Shown: piece by piece, positions 51,446 to 61,258 of the stretch | Layout of the letters: the number at the start of each line of letters is the position of its first letter | Numbering within the stretch: the first letter of the stretch is position 1 | Assembly (NCBI GenBank): GCA_001936135.1 | Contig: CP012809.1 | Span: 3,273,501-3,337,500 of the forward strand | DNA from: Saccharomycopsis fibuligera x Saccharomycopsis cf. fibuligera | Lineage: Eukaryota > Ascomycota > Saccharomycetes > Ascoideales > Saccharomycopsidaceae | Direction of reading: 5' to 3' | Length of the DNA: 64,000 nucleotides | Notes under the pieces: generated by a model | What the model saw: the letters and a program-made list of their open reading frames with translations, nothing else | Told to the model about the DNA's origin: nothing | The model's database searches: none | Translations under genes and position numbers: made by a program

Positions 51446-51847
51446 CTACTCTTCGCTGATAACATCCAAGCTTCTCTGTTCTCTAGCACAGGTCCTTGGA
51501 TTGCTGCTGTTGCTGGCACTGCTGATGCTGTTGCCGGTGCCCTGCTGTTTTTTCAAGCAAGCTAATTGATCTTCTGATTGTTTGAATGTTTCCATTTCTG
51601 TAGCGATCAAATCCAATCCTTTGGATTCGCCTTCAAAAGTAAGCACTGGTTTGGAGAAGTAGCGATGCATAATGTCCAAGATACGGGCATAGGACGACAA
51701 GTACTGGATCTCTGCATTAATGACGGCACGATTCAGCTCAGTGATGCCGGTGCGGAGATGGTTTTGGTATTGGGCAATCTGGGATACCGAGGAAGTATCG
51801 CAGCGGGTGAGCCTGAGGTTTGGGTGGACCATGAATATTGAGACCAT
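51446..51847 (-). CDS. Unrecognised 133-aa protein
   Basis: ATG at 51847, with an ATTTATAAA TATA-like element about 55 bp upstream. Residues 20-100 look like a helical domain (LRTGITELNRAVINAEIQYL, ILDIMHRYFSKPVL), followed by a Ser/Asn-rich tail. Leu/Ile heptad-like spacing suggests a small coiled-coil subunit of a complex, but I recognise no family. Confidence 0.6.
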   Translation of the reverse strand: MVSIFMVHPNLRLTRCDTSSVSQIAQYQNHLRTGITELNRAVINAEIQYLSSYARILDIMHRYFSKPVLTFEGESKGLDLIATEMETFKQSEDQLACLKKQQGTGNSISSASNSSNPRTCAREQRSLDVISEE

Positions 51848-52583
51848 TTTGGCTAGCTATTGGTTGATGAGACTATTAATAAGAATGATTTTTATTGAAT
51901 ATTTATAAAGCCGCCAAAGAAATTGTTTGAAATAGACTTTGAAAGGGAGGAAACGGGATGAGATGCTGATATAGGATATGCTATGATATTATGTGCCTTG
52001 TATCACAAAGATCGGGAAAGCCAGGGATCGATGCTTGCTTAGATCTGGATCTAACAATAAGGAAAAGGGACCTCAAGAATTTCTGGGTGATTGAATAAAA
52101 ATTCTGTCAACAGGGGTAAATCAGAGTGCGCCAGCAAAGAAGAAAGTGTATATATGTTGAATATATATGTCAAAACAGGACTTATTTATAAGCAACAGGA
52201 GAACAGAAAAGTGGGTATTAAAGAATGGCGGCGCTGCTGCTTATAAACGAATCCCCGAGGCTTAGAAAACATGTTTGGAGGACTCTTTTGACTTAAAATT
52301 GGTAAGAAAGCCAGCAACCATGCCCCGCATCCAGCTGCAATTCACTGCTTATCTCCGCAGCGTACTACATCATGTTACACTATGCATTTTTCTGCAAGTT
52401 CACATGACCAATCAAAAAAAAATTTTTTTTTTTTTAATACTGTTTCTACAGTGCAGAGATGAGATGGGAGCGTGGAAAAGAGAGGTTATTGATTAGTGAA
52501 TAACAATAATTCAGTACACATCCCACTAAACAGCAAACCAAAAGCTACTTCCTAATATCAGAAATAGATAGCCACCCAGTACA
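51848..52583. promoter_or_regulatory. Divergent promoter: 133-aa gene / UTP6
   Basis: 0.74 kb with TATA-like elements on both sides and a T/A run at 52416-52436. No gene supported. Confidence 0.5.
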
Positions 52584-53909
52584 ATGGCCGAAAAAGTTAG
52601 ATACTTCCTTGAGCAGTCTGTCCCCGAGCTCGAGGACCTTCAGAATAAGGGCCTTTTCGACAAGAATGAGATCACCATGATTATGAGAAGACGTACTGAT
52701 TTTGAACATCGTATCCAGAGTCGTGGTTGCAAACCGAGAGATTTCGCTAGATACATTGATTTTGAAAACAACTTGGAAAAGCTTCGTGAAAAAAGATTCA
52801 AAAGATTTAACTCTGTGGGACTTGTGGATGGTAAAAAAACTCTCAGTGATTTTGCTGGTGTTAGACGTATTCTTTTCATTTACGAAAGAGCCATTGATCG
52901 TTATCCTAATGACTTGTCTCTTTGGAACAACTATTTGGTTTTTGCTAAAAAGAATGGTTCAGTTAAAGTGATTTACAAAGTTTATACCAAAGTGCTACAG
53001 CTTCATCCAGCCAAAATTGCCTTTTGGATTAATGCTGCCAACTACGAATTTGAAGAAAATTTCAACATCAAGGCCTCAAGAGTGCTTTTTCAAAGAGGTT
53101 TGCGCTTCAATCCAGACTCCTTGGAGTTATGGCTTGCATACACTGAGTTTGAACTTCTTTATGTGACCAAATTGTTAGAAAGAAGAAGAATTTTGGGTCT
53201 TTTGACAGAAAAACAACAACAAGCCAGTGAAGCTCCAGAAGTGAAAAAATCAATGTTTGAAGAAAGCAGTAACGATAACAATACTAATAACGGAGAAAGC
53301 GAAGATGTGCTCACATTGCCTAATGAGCTAGATGATGAAGTCAAAGAAGAGCTTAAACAACTTCCAGAAGCAGATCTTAATATGCTTGGTAATCCAGAAA
53401 CTAACCCAGCATTGCGAGGCGATGTTGCCTTGACCGTCTACGAAGTGGCGATAAAGACGCTCTTGAAACATAAAGAAAGCACAACTGGCGTTACTTCCAA
53501 GTTCTTAAAGGCAACCAAGTCAGACTTGTTGGTCACTTACACTTCCCAATTCTTATCGGTGATTGACAAGTTTGAAAACTTGAATAGAATCAATTTGGCA
53601 GGATATATAGTAAACCAACTCCTTCAACAGCTACCAGAAGACGCTAGAGTGAAGTTGTTGGATATCACGTTACCAGTTCGCTATGACGTTATCAATTCAG
53701 CCACTTTTGCTGATGATTTGAAACTTGCAGTGAACAAATTTATGGCATACAAAGCCAAGAAGCTGGACAATGTTGATGAAGATGCTAAATTGACTAATAT
53801 GTTTGTGGAGTATTTGAATGATCACTTTATAAATAGTGTTAGTAAAGAAGAAGCAAACGAGAAATCGGTGAGCATTTTACAAGCCATTATCAGAAAGATT
53901 ACAAAGTGA
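52584..53909 (+). CDS. UTP6: U3 snoRNP / SSU processome protein Utp6
   Basis: 441 aa, the same length as S. cerevisiae Utp6 (440). The N-terminus (VRYFLEQSVPELEDLQNKGLF, IMRRRTDFEHRIQSRG) and the HAT repeats from about 85 to 215 (IYERAIDRYPNDLSLWNNYL, LQLHPAKIAFWINAANYEFE, LFQRGLRFNPDSLELWLAY) match the family. The block LPEADLNMLGNPETNPALRGD near 265-285 is a diagnostic Utp6 signature. It acts in the UTP-B module of the nucleolar 90S pre-ribosome in 18S rRNA maturation. It converges with the next gene, with 110 bp between stops. Confidence 0.95.
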   Translation: MAEKVRYFLEQSVPELEDLQNKGLFDKNEITMIMRRRTDFEHRIQSRGCKPRDFARYIDFENNLEKLREKRFKRFNSVGLVDGKKTLSDFAGVRRILFIYERAIDRYPNDLSLWNNYLVFAKKNGSVKVIYKVYTKVLQLHPAKIAFWINAANYEFEENFNIKASRVLFQRGLRFNPDSLELWLAYTEFELLYVTKLLERRRILGLLTEKQQQASEAPEVKKSMFEESSNDNNTNNGESEDVLTLPNELDDEVKEELKQLPEADLNMLGNPETNPALRGDVALTVYEVAIKTLLKHKESTTGVTSKFLKATKSDLLVTYTSQFLSVIDKFENLNRINLAGYIVNQLLQQLPEDARVKLLDITLPVRYDVINSATFADDLKLAVNKFMAYKAKKLDNVDEDAKLTNMFVEYLNDHFINSVSKEEANEKSVSILQAIIRKITK

Positions 53910-54019
53910 GATGTTTTTTTGTCACTAATGAATTTTACTATTTTGTCATCAGTAATAGAACTTGTCACTAATTTGTAATATTTATCATTAATATAAAATT
54001 CAGTTATTTTCAGTTTATG

Positions 54020-54910
54020 TCAGTCTTTTTTTGAAAAACCTCTTTCACCATCGTCACCGGGAACTGGGTAGCCGAATTTTTTCACTTTTCTCAACAAGTA
54101 GCTATAAGACACATAATAAGTAGCCAAACTTGATAGCACGGCAATTATCAAACCAAGTGATACTAAGTAGCTACTAAAATTATATGTAATTGACTTTGGC
54201 AATGCATAGAACCCATCAGCAAATGGCAAAACACCATATTTAGAATTGGCACCATCACTCGACCTTGGATTCACTGATCCTATCCATCTTACAGCAAAAT
54301 TCAAGGTCAAGTAATCGCCAATAATGATTCTTGTCAAGTTTGTCCCCGCACTCCAGCCAACTGCTGAAACAATCGACTTGTAGTTCGTTGGAGTTTGAAT
54401 AATCACGTTCATGTAATTGTCAATATCAATGTGAGCTTCGGAGACCCGACCGCGGAAATTGAAGGCCAAAGGCACGGAAATGCCTTCTTGATGAGCGCTC
54501 ATTCTAGCCTTTGAGCCAGTCAAAGGTAACCTGCATGAAAATGGAGCATCTTCATGAACATAAAGTTGAAATAAATGGAAAAGCTCATCCGTGAGACCCA
54601 CGGTACACTGAATGTCCTCGTTAACATTGTACTTGAAGTGTAAGTAGTCATTTGTCTCTTTGCATTTGGGGAAAGAATCAAAGATAATGTTTTTCTGTTC
54701 GTCAAACTTGTGCTCACCATCATCAATACGTCGTTGAATACAATCAATAGGAACCTTATCACCGGTAGAGTAAGCTGGAAATTGAGGCATGTTGTCGTCT
54801 TTATCCAAGAGGTACCAGTTGTTGGCCGAGGAGAAAGAGGAGGAGTCTAGATCAGCACCTATGGCAAAGACGCTAAGCAATGTGGGTAGCACAAGTAGCA
54901 GAATCCTCAT
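54020..54910 (-). CDS. Conserved fungal type I membrane protein of unknown function
   Basis: 296 aa. A cleavable signal peptide (about 1-18), a luminal domain with paired cysteines (PIDCIQRRIDDGEHKF near 52-67, FPKCKET, VNEDIQCTVGL, APFSCRLP), one transmembrane segment (about 243-268) and a short basic cytosolic tail. The cysteine-containing blocks resemble an uncharacterised family I recall from filamentous fungi (VDCLNRTxDTGEH, FYHLFEFYVHNDAPLTCR). A role in the ER or secretory pathway is inferred from topology only. There is no canonical KKXX ER-retrieval signal. Confidence 0.75.
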   Translation of the reverse strand: MRILLLVLPTLLSVFAIGADLDSSSFSSANNWYLLDKDDNMPQFPAYSTGDKVPIDCIQRRIDDGEHKFDEQKNIIFDSFPKCKETNDYLHFKYNVNEDIQCTVGLTDELFHLFQLYVHEDAPFSCRLPLTGSKARMSAHQEGISVPLAFNFRGRVSEAHIDIDNYMNVIIQTPTNYKSIVSAVGWSAGTNLTRIIIGDYLTLNFAVRWIGSVNPRSSDGANSKYGVLPFADGFYALPKSITYNFSSYLVSLGLIIAVLSSLATYYVSYSYLLRKVKKFGYPVPGDDGERGFSKKD

Positions 54911-55245
54911 ATTATCAGCAATGGGTTGGGAATATATATAAATATAGGGGTATGGGGGATTGCACGACTGTTAGTATATCCACAGTGACTTAGTTCTACT
55001 AGTAGTGATCTCCTCCAGCCTTAAATATTTAGACATTCAACACTAAAATCCTGTCAAGCAAAAGTCTGGTTGTGTGCCCCCGCGATACCGTTTATTTTAC
55101 GAAAAGTTGGTGTATACATGGACTGTGCAACAGCACAAGACGGCTTACAAGCATACTCATCGACAGCGGCTGATACATAGACCCATACTTAGCGTGTGAA
55201 TGTTCAATTGAGGAACCGCTTGCTTTCAATTCAAAGCGTCCTAAA
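54911..55245. promoter_or_regulatory. Divergent promoter: membrane-protein gene / CFIm25-like gene
   Basis: 335 bp. TATATATAAATATA at about 54932-54945 lies just upstream of the minus-strand gene. Nothing else distinctive. Confidence 0.55.
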
Positions 55246-56856
55246 ATGAGCACAATTCCAGCAGATCGCCAACTACCTGGAGTCAAGCCCTATAAAACGG
55301 ACGACTTCTTCCAAAAGCAGCACAAGCCCATCACTTTGTTCCCATTAGCCTCCTACGATATTGGCACGAAGCAAATATTCCCAGGTATTCAAGAAACATC
55401 ACATCGCAATACATTGGCCAATCCTAAACTGCTTGAAAGGTACAATGACGAACATGGAATGCGCCGTACCGTGGTATTTGTTATCTTGGCCCATGTTAAC
55501 GGTCTTCCCGTGGTATTGACCATAAAGTCAAACAGTAATAACAAAAAGAAAAATAAAGGAGTAAGCTTGCCTGGTGCAGTTTTACAACCCGAAGAAGACG
55601 AATTGTTGGGGATCCAAAGAGCCTTGCATGAGAGGTTTGATCCATTGAACAAAGTTGACTTTTTGAGGTTGAAGTTGTTGAGCGGTAAAGCAGCAGCTGA
55701 AAGAAGGCGCAAAGTGGAAAAGAATCGTCAGTTGAAAAAGAAGGGAAATGAGGGAGAACAGGAAAAAATTGAAAGCAAGAATAGAAATTTGGCATTGTTA
55801 AAAAAGAAGGGGGCAAATGCTGATATGAAAGGTAATGGCCATCCAAATGGAAAGGAGAAGAACAATGAGATAGAGAAAGAGAAACAAAATGGTGACAATG
55901 GGAACGATCAAGATACTAATATGACTGATGCTGGCCGTGTCAGTAATCAACAATCAGAAAGTTCTTATGGCAAAGATACCAGTAAGCAAAGTAAAGACGG
56001 TATAAAAATTGCGCAGGATGAAGATGAAAATTTTGAATCTGGCAATGATGCCAACAATGATGAATTGGCCGATTACGAAACAGACCTCATTGAACCACCA
56101 ACTTACCTTCCACAACAACAGCCACTTCACATTGTTGCCTGTATAGGTCGTTATTGGCGCCCTGAAGCCAACGACAACCTATATCCATACTTGCCTCCAC
56201 ACATCACCAAACCCAAAGAATTGGTCAAAATATACTTAATCACTCTACCAAGGCGCAGAATCTTGCAATGTCCTCGCAATTTGGGCACCATTTTTCCAAT
56301 GTCAATATACGACATTCAACAGCATAAATCACACAGCGGTGGACTAAGGGGCAGTAGCCAGATGTTGTTGCACAGCGTGCCTTTGCTTATCAGTCAGTTC
56401 AATTTTCAATATGCTTCAAGAGAAGGCCCAAACAGTAAACAGCAGACCATTATCAAACAGGATCCGGTACTTGGAAAGTATGTGGCCAAACGGAAGAAGG
56501 CATTTTTCAACCAATTGAAACGTAACAAGAAACAAAAAGTTGTTTCAAAAGACGAAAATGTACTTATCGATGAAGATTGGGATAATAATGACAGCGAGCA
56601 TCTAGATGGAAACAAGCTGCACGACAGTGAAGATGAGGAGATTACTGATTTGGGCGAGATAGACGAAACCACCCAAACTGCTAAAAGTCTCAAATATACT
56701 GACGATAGCAACACTAAACCACAAACCCAAGAAGAAACCAAACCACAGAAAGAGTCGCAGCTTGAGAATAACAATGATGGTGCTGCTGAGACTGTTAGTG
56801 TTGGCGAGACCAAGCAGCAGTCACAACCGGTTGCCAATGTGCATATGTTAGCATAG
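55246..56856 (+). CDS. CFIm25 (NUDT21/CPSF5)-like protein with a large insertion
   Basis: 536 aa. Residues 31-130 match the start of the CFIm25 Nudix-fold domain: FPLASYDIGTK, GMRRTVVFVILAHVNGLPVVL and SLPGAVLQPEEDELLGIQRAL (human GMRRTVEGVL..., KLPGGELNPGEDEVEGLKR). About 150 charged, low-complexity residues (140-292) interrupt the fold. The domain then resumes with CIGRYWRPEANDNLYPYLPPHITKPKE and ends near 390 with PLLISQFNFQYAS, followed by an acidic tail (392-536). CFIm25 binds UGUA in pre-mRNA and guides cleavage and polyadenylation; it lacks Nudix catalysis because the Nudix Glu residues are lost. S. cerevisiae has no obvious orthologue. Length is more than twice the human 227 aa. Confidence 0.82.
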   Translation: MSTIPADRQLPGVKPYKTDDFFQKQHKPITLFPLASYDIGTKQIFPGIQETSHRNTLANPKLLERYNDEHGMRRTVVFVILAHVNGLPVVLTIKSNSNNKKKNKGVSLPGAVLQPEEDELLGIQRALHERFDPLNKVDFLRLKLLSGKAAAERRRKVEKNRQLKKKGNEGEQEKIESKNRNLALLKKKGANADMKGNGHPNGKEKNNEIEKEKQNGDNGNDQDTNMTDAGRVSNQQSESSYGKDTSKQSKDGIKIAQDEDENFESGNDANNDELADYETDLIEPPTYLPQQQPLHIVACIGRYWRPEANDNLYPYLPPHITKPKELVKIYLITLPRRRILQCPRNLGTIFPMSIYDIQQHKSHSGGLRGSSQMLLHSVPLLISQFNFQYASREGPNSKQQTIIKQDPVLGKYVAKRKKAFFNQLKRNKKQKVVSKDENVLIDEDWDNNDSEHLDGNKLHDSEDEEITDLGEIDETTQTAKSLKYTDDSNTKPQTQEETKPQKESQLENNNDGAAETVSVGETKQQSQPVANVHMLA

Positions 56857-57327
56857 TTGGCGCTTATGCTAAGGAGCCCCTTTCATTGTGGCTGCCATTT
56901 CTTACTGCTCTTCCTCAATTTAGCTGCTACTTATCTTAGAGTTGCCATGCTTGCTAGATCTGCTACGTTATCACCATATTCTGCGTGCTACTCACCGGAA
57001 CAACGCATATAAAATGTACCCAATTTCTTTTCACATTCATTGGTTTATTGTATTATTATGTTTACCCTTCATTTCTTGTTTAGTATTGGCGCGACACAGC
57101 CTTTCATGGATTATACTATACGCCTGTAATTTGCTAGTTCCCTCTTTAGTTGTGTCTTATACATGTACAGCGTAAAACACATTAATAGAATGAATTCTAT
57201 ACAAACAGAATGTAAAATTTTCTATTGCTCTCTCAATGAGCGAAAATATACAATCAAATAGTAAGGGATAATAAAAAATTTAGCTGAAAAGCAAGAATAG
57301 GAAAGTAAATCTAATTCAAGAGAATTG

Positions 57328-57359
<32 letters not shown>

Positions 57360-57561
57360 CAACGAATTAACAAAATTTCATGTCATATTATATAGTACAC
57401 GCTCTTGGTATAGTCTACTTACTTACTAATTTGCACTTCCTTCTTGCAGAAAACCCATAGCGGAAAAACCCCCATTTCGTTTCTTTCAACTTCACTTCCA
57501 TATCGTATATCGCCCTCAAATCGCTGCATTTCTTTTCTTTATTTTTTTTTTTTTCAACACA
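56857..57561. other. Convergent intergenic region (CFIm25-like / ADA2)
   Basis: 0.7 kb with a 28-A run at 57328-57355 and T-rich ADA2-side sequence (57540-57556). No gene supported. Confidence 0.55.
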
Positions 57562-59025
57562 TCATGTTTGCTGGATCCAATTTTGCTGCACGAAAAACTC
57601 ATAAATTTTGGAAGTTTTATTAACATCAATCTTCAACAATTCTCTCGCCGTACGTTTCTTCAACACCCCGCCGGACCGAATAAGCTCTCTGAATAATGTC
57701 TCTTTAATGGCCAAATATGGTTTAGGGCGAATACGTAGTTGCGAGCACATTTTCTGCTCTTCTGGAGATAAAAGCTCAAAATCCGGTGCATGGGAGATAT
57801 CTAATGGGGCTGGTGTGTTCTTTTTGTTCTTGCTTAATGCACCAGCTGCCCCCGCGGCTGCACCATTGCCAGCATCCCCACCGCTTACTGAGGTACTGTT
57901 GTTGTTATTGTTGTTTGCCGCTGCGCCAATCGATGATAGAGATGTTAAAGAACCATTATTGCTACTATTTGCGACCAAGTCACTAAAGTAGCGATCTGAC
58001 ACTGCGGGGATGGTGCTAGCGGAATAGCTGCTGGTCCGGCTATGTCTGGTACCGGCGGTATTGGCGGCTCTTTGCAACTGATTAGCCCTCACCACTTTAT
58101 CTTTCTCGTACTTGATTCCCGATTCAATGGTGGTCAATCCAGCATTGCGCCAGCTTTGTAGTTGAGCAATGCGGTTTCTTAAACTGAACTCCGTTAGCAA
58201 ATCTTCAGAAAATTCGCTGAAATTTTTGGGCGTCATTATTCGCGTATATGCCTTCAACTTGTTGTGCACTTCTTTTTCTTCCTTCAGCCTTCTTTTCTTT
58301 TTCTCCTGTTCCATGTTTTTCTTGTAATCGAGTAACTTGTATTTGAGCATCAACCTTTTCCGTTCTGCTCTGGCACTAAGTCGAGCATCGTAAATTTCCA
58401 AGATCGTAAGCTTCAAATTCACATCTTCTGGCTTATCTTCTTTCAAATCGAATACCATATCCTTGACGCTGACTTCAGCATCATTTTCATATTCCTGTTC
58501 AAACTCCAATCTCCCCGGCATATATCCATGCACCTCATGACACAATGGCACTGATGCTGGCGGTTTAGGAATTGGTGGTGGCAATGGAGCATTCAATCTT
58601 TCCTCAAGCCTTTTCTTTCGCCGTTGAGCGAATGCTTCTGGAGTAACATGGCTAAAATCTTTATTCATATCAGGAATAGGATACGTTGGTGAATCCAAAT
58701 AGTATTTGAAATAGTGCTGCTTTACCTCATCTTTAGACCGTCCACCAATATGTTTGGCAATATCGGACCAGTTACCTAACCCGCAAGTTTGAGCTCCTTC
58801 AATAAGCAACAATTCTTCATCAGCGCCCCAATCTTCGCTGAATATAGGAAACACTGGTTGTTCAATGATGCGGTAGTCGTGGTATGGTTTATGATCACCA
58901 CTACTGGCTCCCGAGGAGAAGCACGGCACGCAGAGGTCGTACTCGGAGCATTCTGCGCAAGACACCCGCACGCGGTTGGAACAGTCCTGGCCGCATACGT
59001 CACAGTGGAATTGGCTGGCATTCAT
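57562..59025 (-). CDS. ADA2: SAGA/ADA coactivator subunit Ada2
   Basis: 487 aa. A ZZ zinc finger (residues 5-55; CDVCGQDC, CAECSEYDLCVPC), a SANT domain (about 63-112; DWGADEELLLIEGAQTCGLGNWSDIAKHIGG) and a C-terminal SWIRM domain (about 405-487). The ADA-specific middle is intact (EYENDAEVSVKDMVFDL, LRNRIAQLQSWRNAGLTTIESG). Ada2 joins Gcn5 and Ada3 in the histone acetyltransferase module of SAGA. It is about 50 residues longer than S. cerevisiae Ada2 owing to a Ser/Asn/Gly/Ala-rich insert (about 325-400). I read no CTG codon. Confidence 0.97.
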   Translation of the reverse strand: MNASQFHCDVCGQDCSNRVRVSCAECSEYDLCVPCFSSGASSGDHKPYHDYRIIEQPVFPIFSEDWGADEELLLIEGAQTCGLGNWSDIAKHIGGRSKDEVKQHYFKYYLDSPTYPIPDMNKDFSHVTPEAFAQRRKKRLEERLNAPLPPPIPKPPASVPLCHEVHGYMPGRLEFEQEYENDAEVSVKDMVFDLKEDKPEDVNLKLTILEIYDARLSARAERKRLMLKYKLLDYKKNMEQEKKKRRLKEEKEVHNKLKAYTRIMTPKNFSEFSEDLLTEFSLRNRIAQLQSWRNAGLTTIESGIKYEKDKVVRANQLQRAANTAGTRHSRTSSYSASTIPAVSDRYFSDLVANSSNNGSLTSLSSIGAAANNNNNNSTSVSGGDAGNGAAAGAAGALSKNKKNTPAPLDISHAPDFELLSPEEQKMCSQLRIRPKPYLAIKETLFRELIRSGGVLKKRTARELLKIDVNKTSKIYEFFVQQNWIQQT

Positions 59026-59686
59026 TGAAGCTTATGTTAGATTAGGCGGATGATGTTTTGGATAGATGCTAAGAAGTATAGTGTTTGATGTGTAGTTGGC
59101 TGTGGTTGTATTGCAAGCTGTTTTGATTTCTCTCCACGTTTTGATACTGATTATTGCTGGTTATCGGTATTTAGCCTTCTGACGCCAATCCACAATCAAT
59201 GACTTATGTTGTTTAAGGTTGAATCCCCGTAATAGAAACGGTTTTTCTATGAATAGAATACCAGTGTATTGGGAATAGCTCGAACCCCACAATTTTGATG
59301 ATAATTATAGTGATGATTTGCCAGATTTAACAACAACCCAAACACTTTGATGTATCTTGGTGACTCTGCGTTTCCTTCTTGGATGATTTTTCTGATTTTC
59401 TATTTATTTTCAAATCTCCATCTCTATGAAGCCGCGCTACTGGCTCCCGCGTGACTTGACGCATGGTTTTCAACATCAGTGGCGCCGAAACTTTGAAGCA
59501 CTATAAAAGACAAAGGGAAAACCGTTGGTTTCGCTGAATATCGCAAGTGGTCTACAAATGAGGCAGTATAGCAATATGGAAGCACATATGATTAATAGTA
59601 ATCCCATAAAAAATTGTTGAGAAACTCTAATTATTATACATGATGCGGACTTACTATTGCAATAGCTATTAACTGCTTTGCCGCGT
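59026..59686. other. Intergenic: ADA2 promoter side
   Basis: 0.66 kb between two minus-strand genes, with no recognised element. Confidence 0.5.
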
Positions 59687-60940
59687 TTATTTAATATTGG
59701 TGATCTCTTGGCCATAGCCGCCAATTTGCTTCGCTTTAGTTGATAAAGCAACATCGTGTTCTTCAAAAGCGGCTGCATGATTGTTTATCACTGTAGTTAT
59801 CACTCCAAATCTGCTTATTAGCTTAGTCCTAGCGGCCACTGCTTTTTCAATAAGCAATTTCTCTCGTTCAAGAAGCTCTTGTCCCGCCAGTGACCACTCA
59901 TCCATACTTAAAGAGGAAATTTGTTTCAGCTTAGGGTCATCACAATCAACAGCTCTAAAAAACACGTTGAGTTGCTCTGCAGTTGTCTTCTTTGCAAGCA
60001 AGTTCGACGGTACTGGCTCGTAAGTCCCCAATGATTCCAACCAATGTCTTTGATTAGTCGTGTCTAAATATTGACTCTCATGCTCTGGGGTTCTATGTCC
60101 ATCATTAGGTTGAATGAAGCTAAATGTAGCCTTAGAGTCAAATTCAGCCAAAATATTTGAGTTTTCTTTAGCCTCGCTGAAGCTGCTTTTAGAAATAATG
60201 GCAAAATCGTCCTCTTCCGAAAAATCAGACCGGGCCTGTTGGGCCATTTTCGAACTTTTGGCATTTGGTGTTTTGATATGTTCTGCTTTTCTTTTCCTGT
60301 GCGATGGGGTATGTGCCTCAACAGCTTGGTCTTCATTTTGTTCCATGATGGTTGGCTGCAATTGCTGTTGTAATTCTTTGCCTTTACCGCGGTATGGCTT
60401 TTTAGTTCGAGCGTTTTTAACAGTGTTTTTCTCATGATCGCCATTGTACTTGTTTTCTTTTTGATTTTCATCATAGCCAAACTCAATTCTGTTGCTTTCT
60501 TCAATTATGTTATTAGCTTGAACAGTGTCATCAATGTTTGGTGGTACAATCATGAATTTTTTCATCATTCTGCTCATCTTCTCATCGTCAATGTTGGCGC
60601 TTAAATATGGTGGATTGTTGGTACTAATCGGAGTAATAGGATCACCGGCGGTAAGAGCGACATCACCATTATAGCCATAATCTTCAACAGGTGCAACTGG
60701 TGTTCCGCGGCCACTGTTACTACCATGATGCGAGTATTGAGAAAACTGATCAGATAGTTTACGGTGAGCCACCGTAGCAGAATACCCTCTATTGTTATTG
60801 TTGTTTGATTTGGACTTGCTTTGCAACTTAGTTGATCTTCGTGCTGGTGGTGCAGAGGCCGCTGGTGCGGACGACGCTGGCGACGAAGCACTTGAAGAAA
60901 CTGGCACTTTGTTGGATATTTGATTGTGAGATTTGGCCAT
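59687..60940 (-). CDS. ECM11-like protein (C-terminal Ecm11 domain)
   Basis: 417 aa. The first 330 residues are disordered (Ala/Ser/Pro-rich start, Asn run, basic and acidic patches). The last 80 or so residues (SMDEWSLAGQELLEREKLLIEKAV..., ending IGGYGQEITNIK) form a long predicted helix. Its pattern, W near the start, E-rich helix, then a K-x-IGG/G-x-E ending, matches my memory of the Ecm11 C-terminal domain. In S. cerevisiae Ecm11 works with Gmc2 in the central element of the synaptonemal complex and is SUMOylated. The assignment is by pattern, not search. It lies between ADA2 and RPS17, as I recall for the C. albicans neighbourhood. Confidence 0.55.
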   Translation of the reverse strand: MAKSHNQISNKVPVSSSASSPASSAPAASAPPARRSTKLQSKSKSNNNNNRGYSATVAHRKLSDQFSQYSHHGSNSGRGTPVAPVEDYGYNGDVALTAGDPITPISTNNPPYLSANIDDEKMSRMMKKFMIVPPNIDDTVQANNIIEESNRIEFGYDENQKENKYNGDHEKNTVKNARTKKPYRGKGKELQQQLQPTIMEQNEDQAVEAHTPSHRKRKAEHIKTPNAKSSKMAQQARSDFSEEDDFAIISKSSFSEAKENSNILAEFDSKATFSFIQPNDGHRTPEHESQYLDTTNQRHWLESLGTYEPVPSNLLAKKTTAEQLNVFFRAVDCDDPKLKQISSLSMDEWSLAGQELLEREKLLIEKAVAARTKLISRFGVITTVINNHAAAFEEHDVALSTKAKQIGGYGQEITNIK

Positions 60941-61258
60941 GATTTAGTGGGGAGGGGCGATATACTTGCTAGTAATGGGAAAGTCATAGACAGTTGTAAT
61001 AAGAGTCTTGTTTCAATAAAGAAAAGAATCAAATCCTTTGGCGCTTAAATTCCAACGCAGGCCAAATGCACATCAAAACCACAAATATCAATCCTCTATC
61101 TACAACTTACAATAACACATTTTTTTTTTTATAAGATGATTTTCATATGTGTACAACCATTAAAAAAGGTAATAAAGAAAAGACATAACTAAAAGGAAAA
61201 AAAAATAAAACAAAAAATTATTATTGTTTGTTTGATTTTATATAACTAAAGACAAAAC
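60941..61258. other. Intergenic: ECM11-like promoter / RPS17 3' end
   Basis: 318 bp, with a T run near 61120-61130 and A-rich DNA. Nothing else seen. Confidence 0.5.

Noticed and set aside
59260-59300. Possible tRNA T-loop (GGTTCGAGC on the minus strand near 59281)
   Set aside because: The flanking bases cannot form a 5-bp T stem and no acceptor or anticodon arms are visible. I found no tRNA gene in the window.
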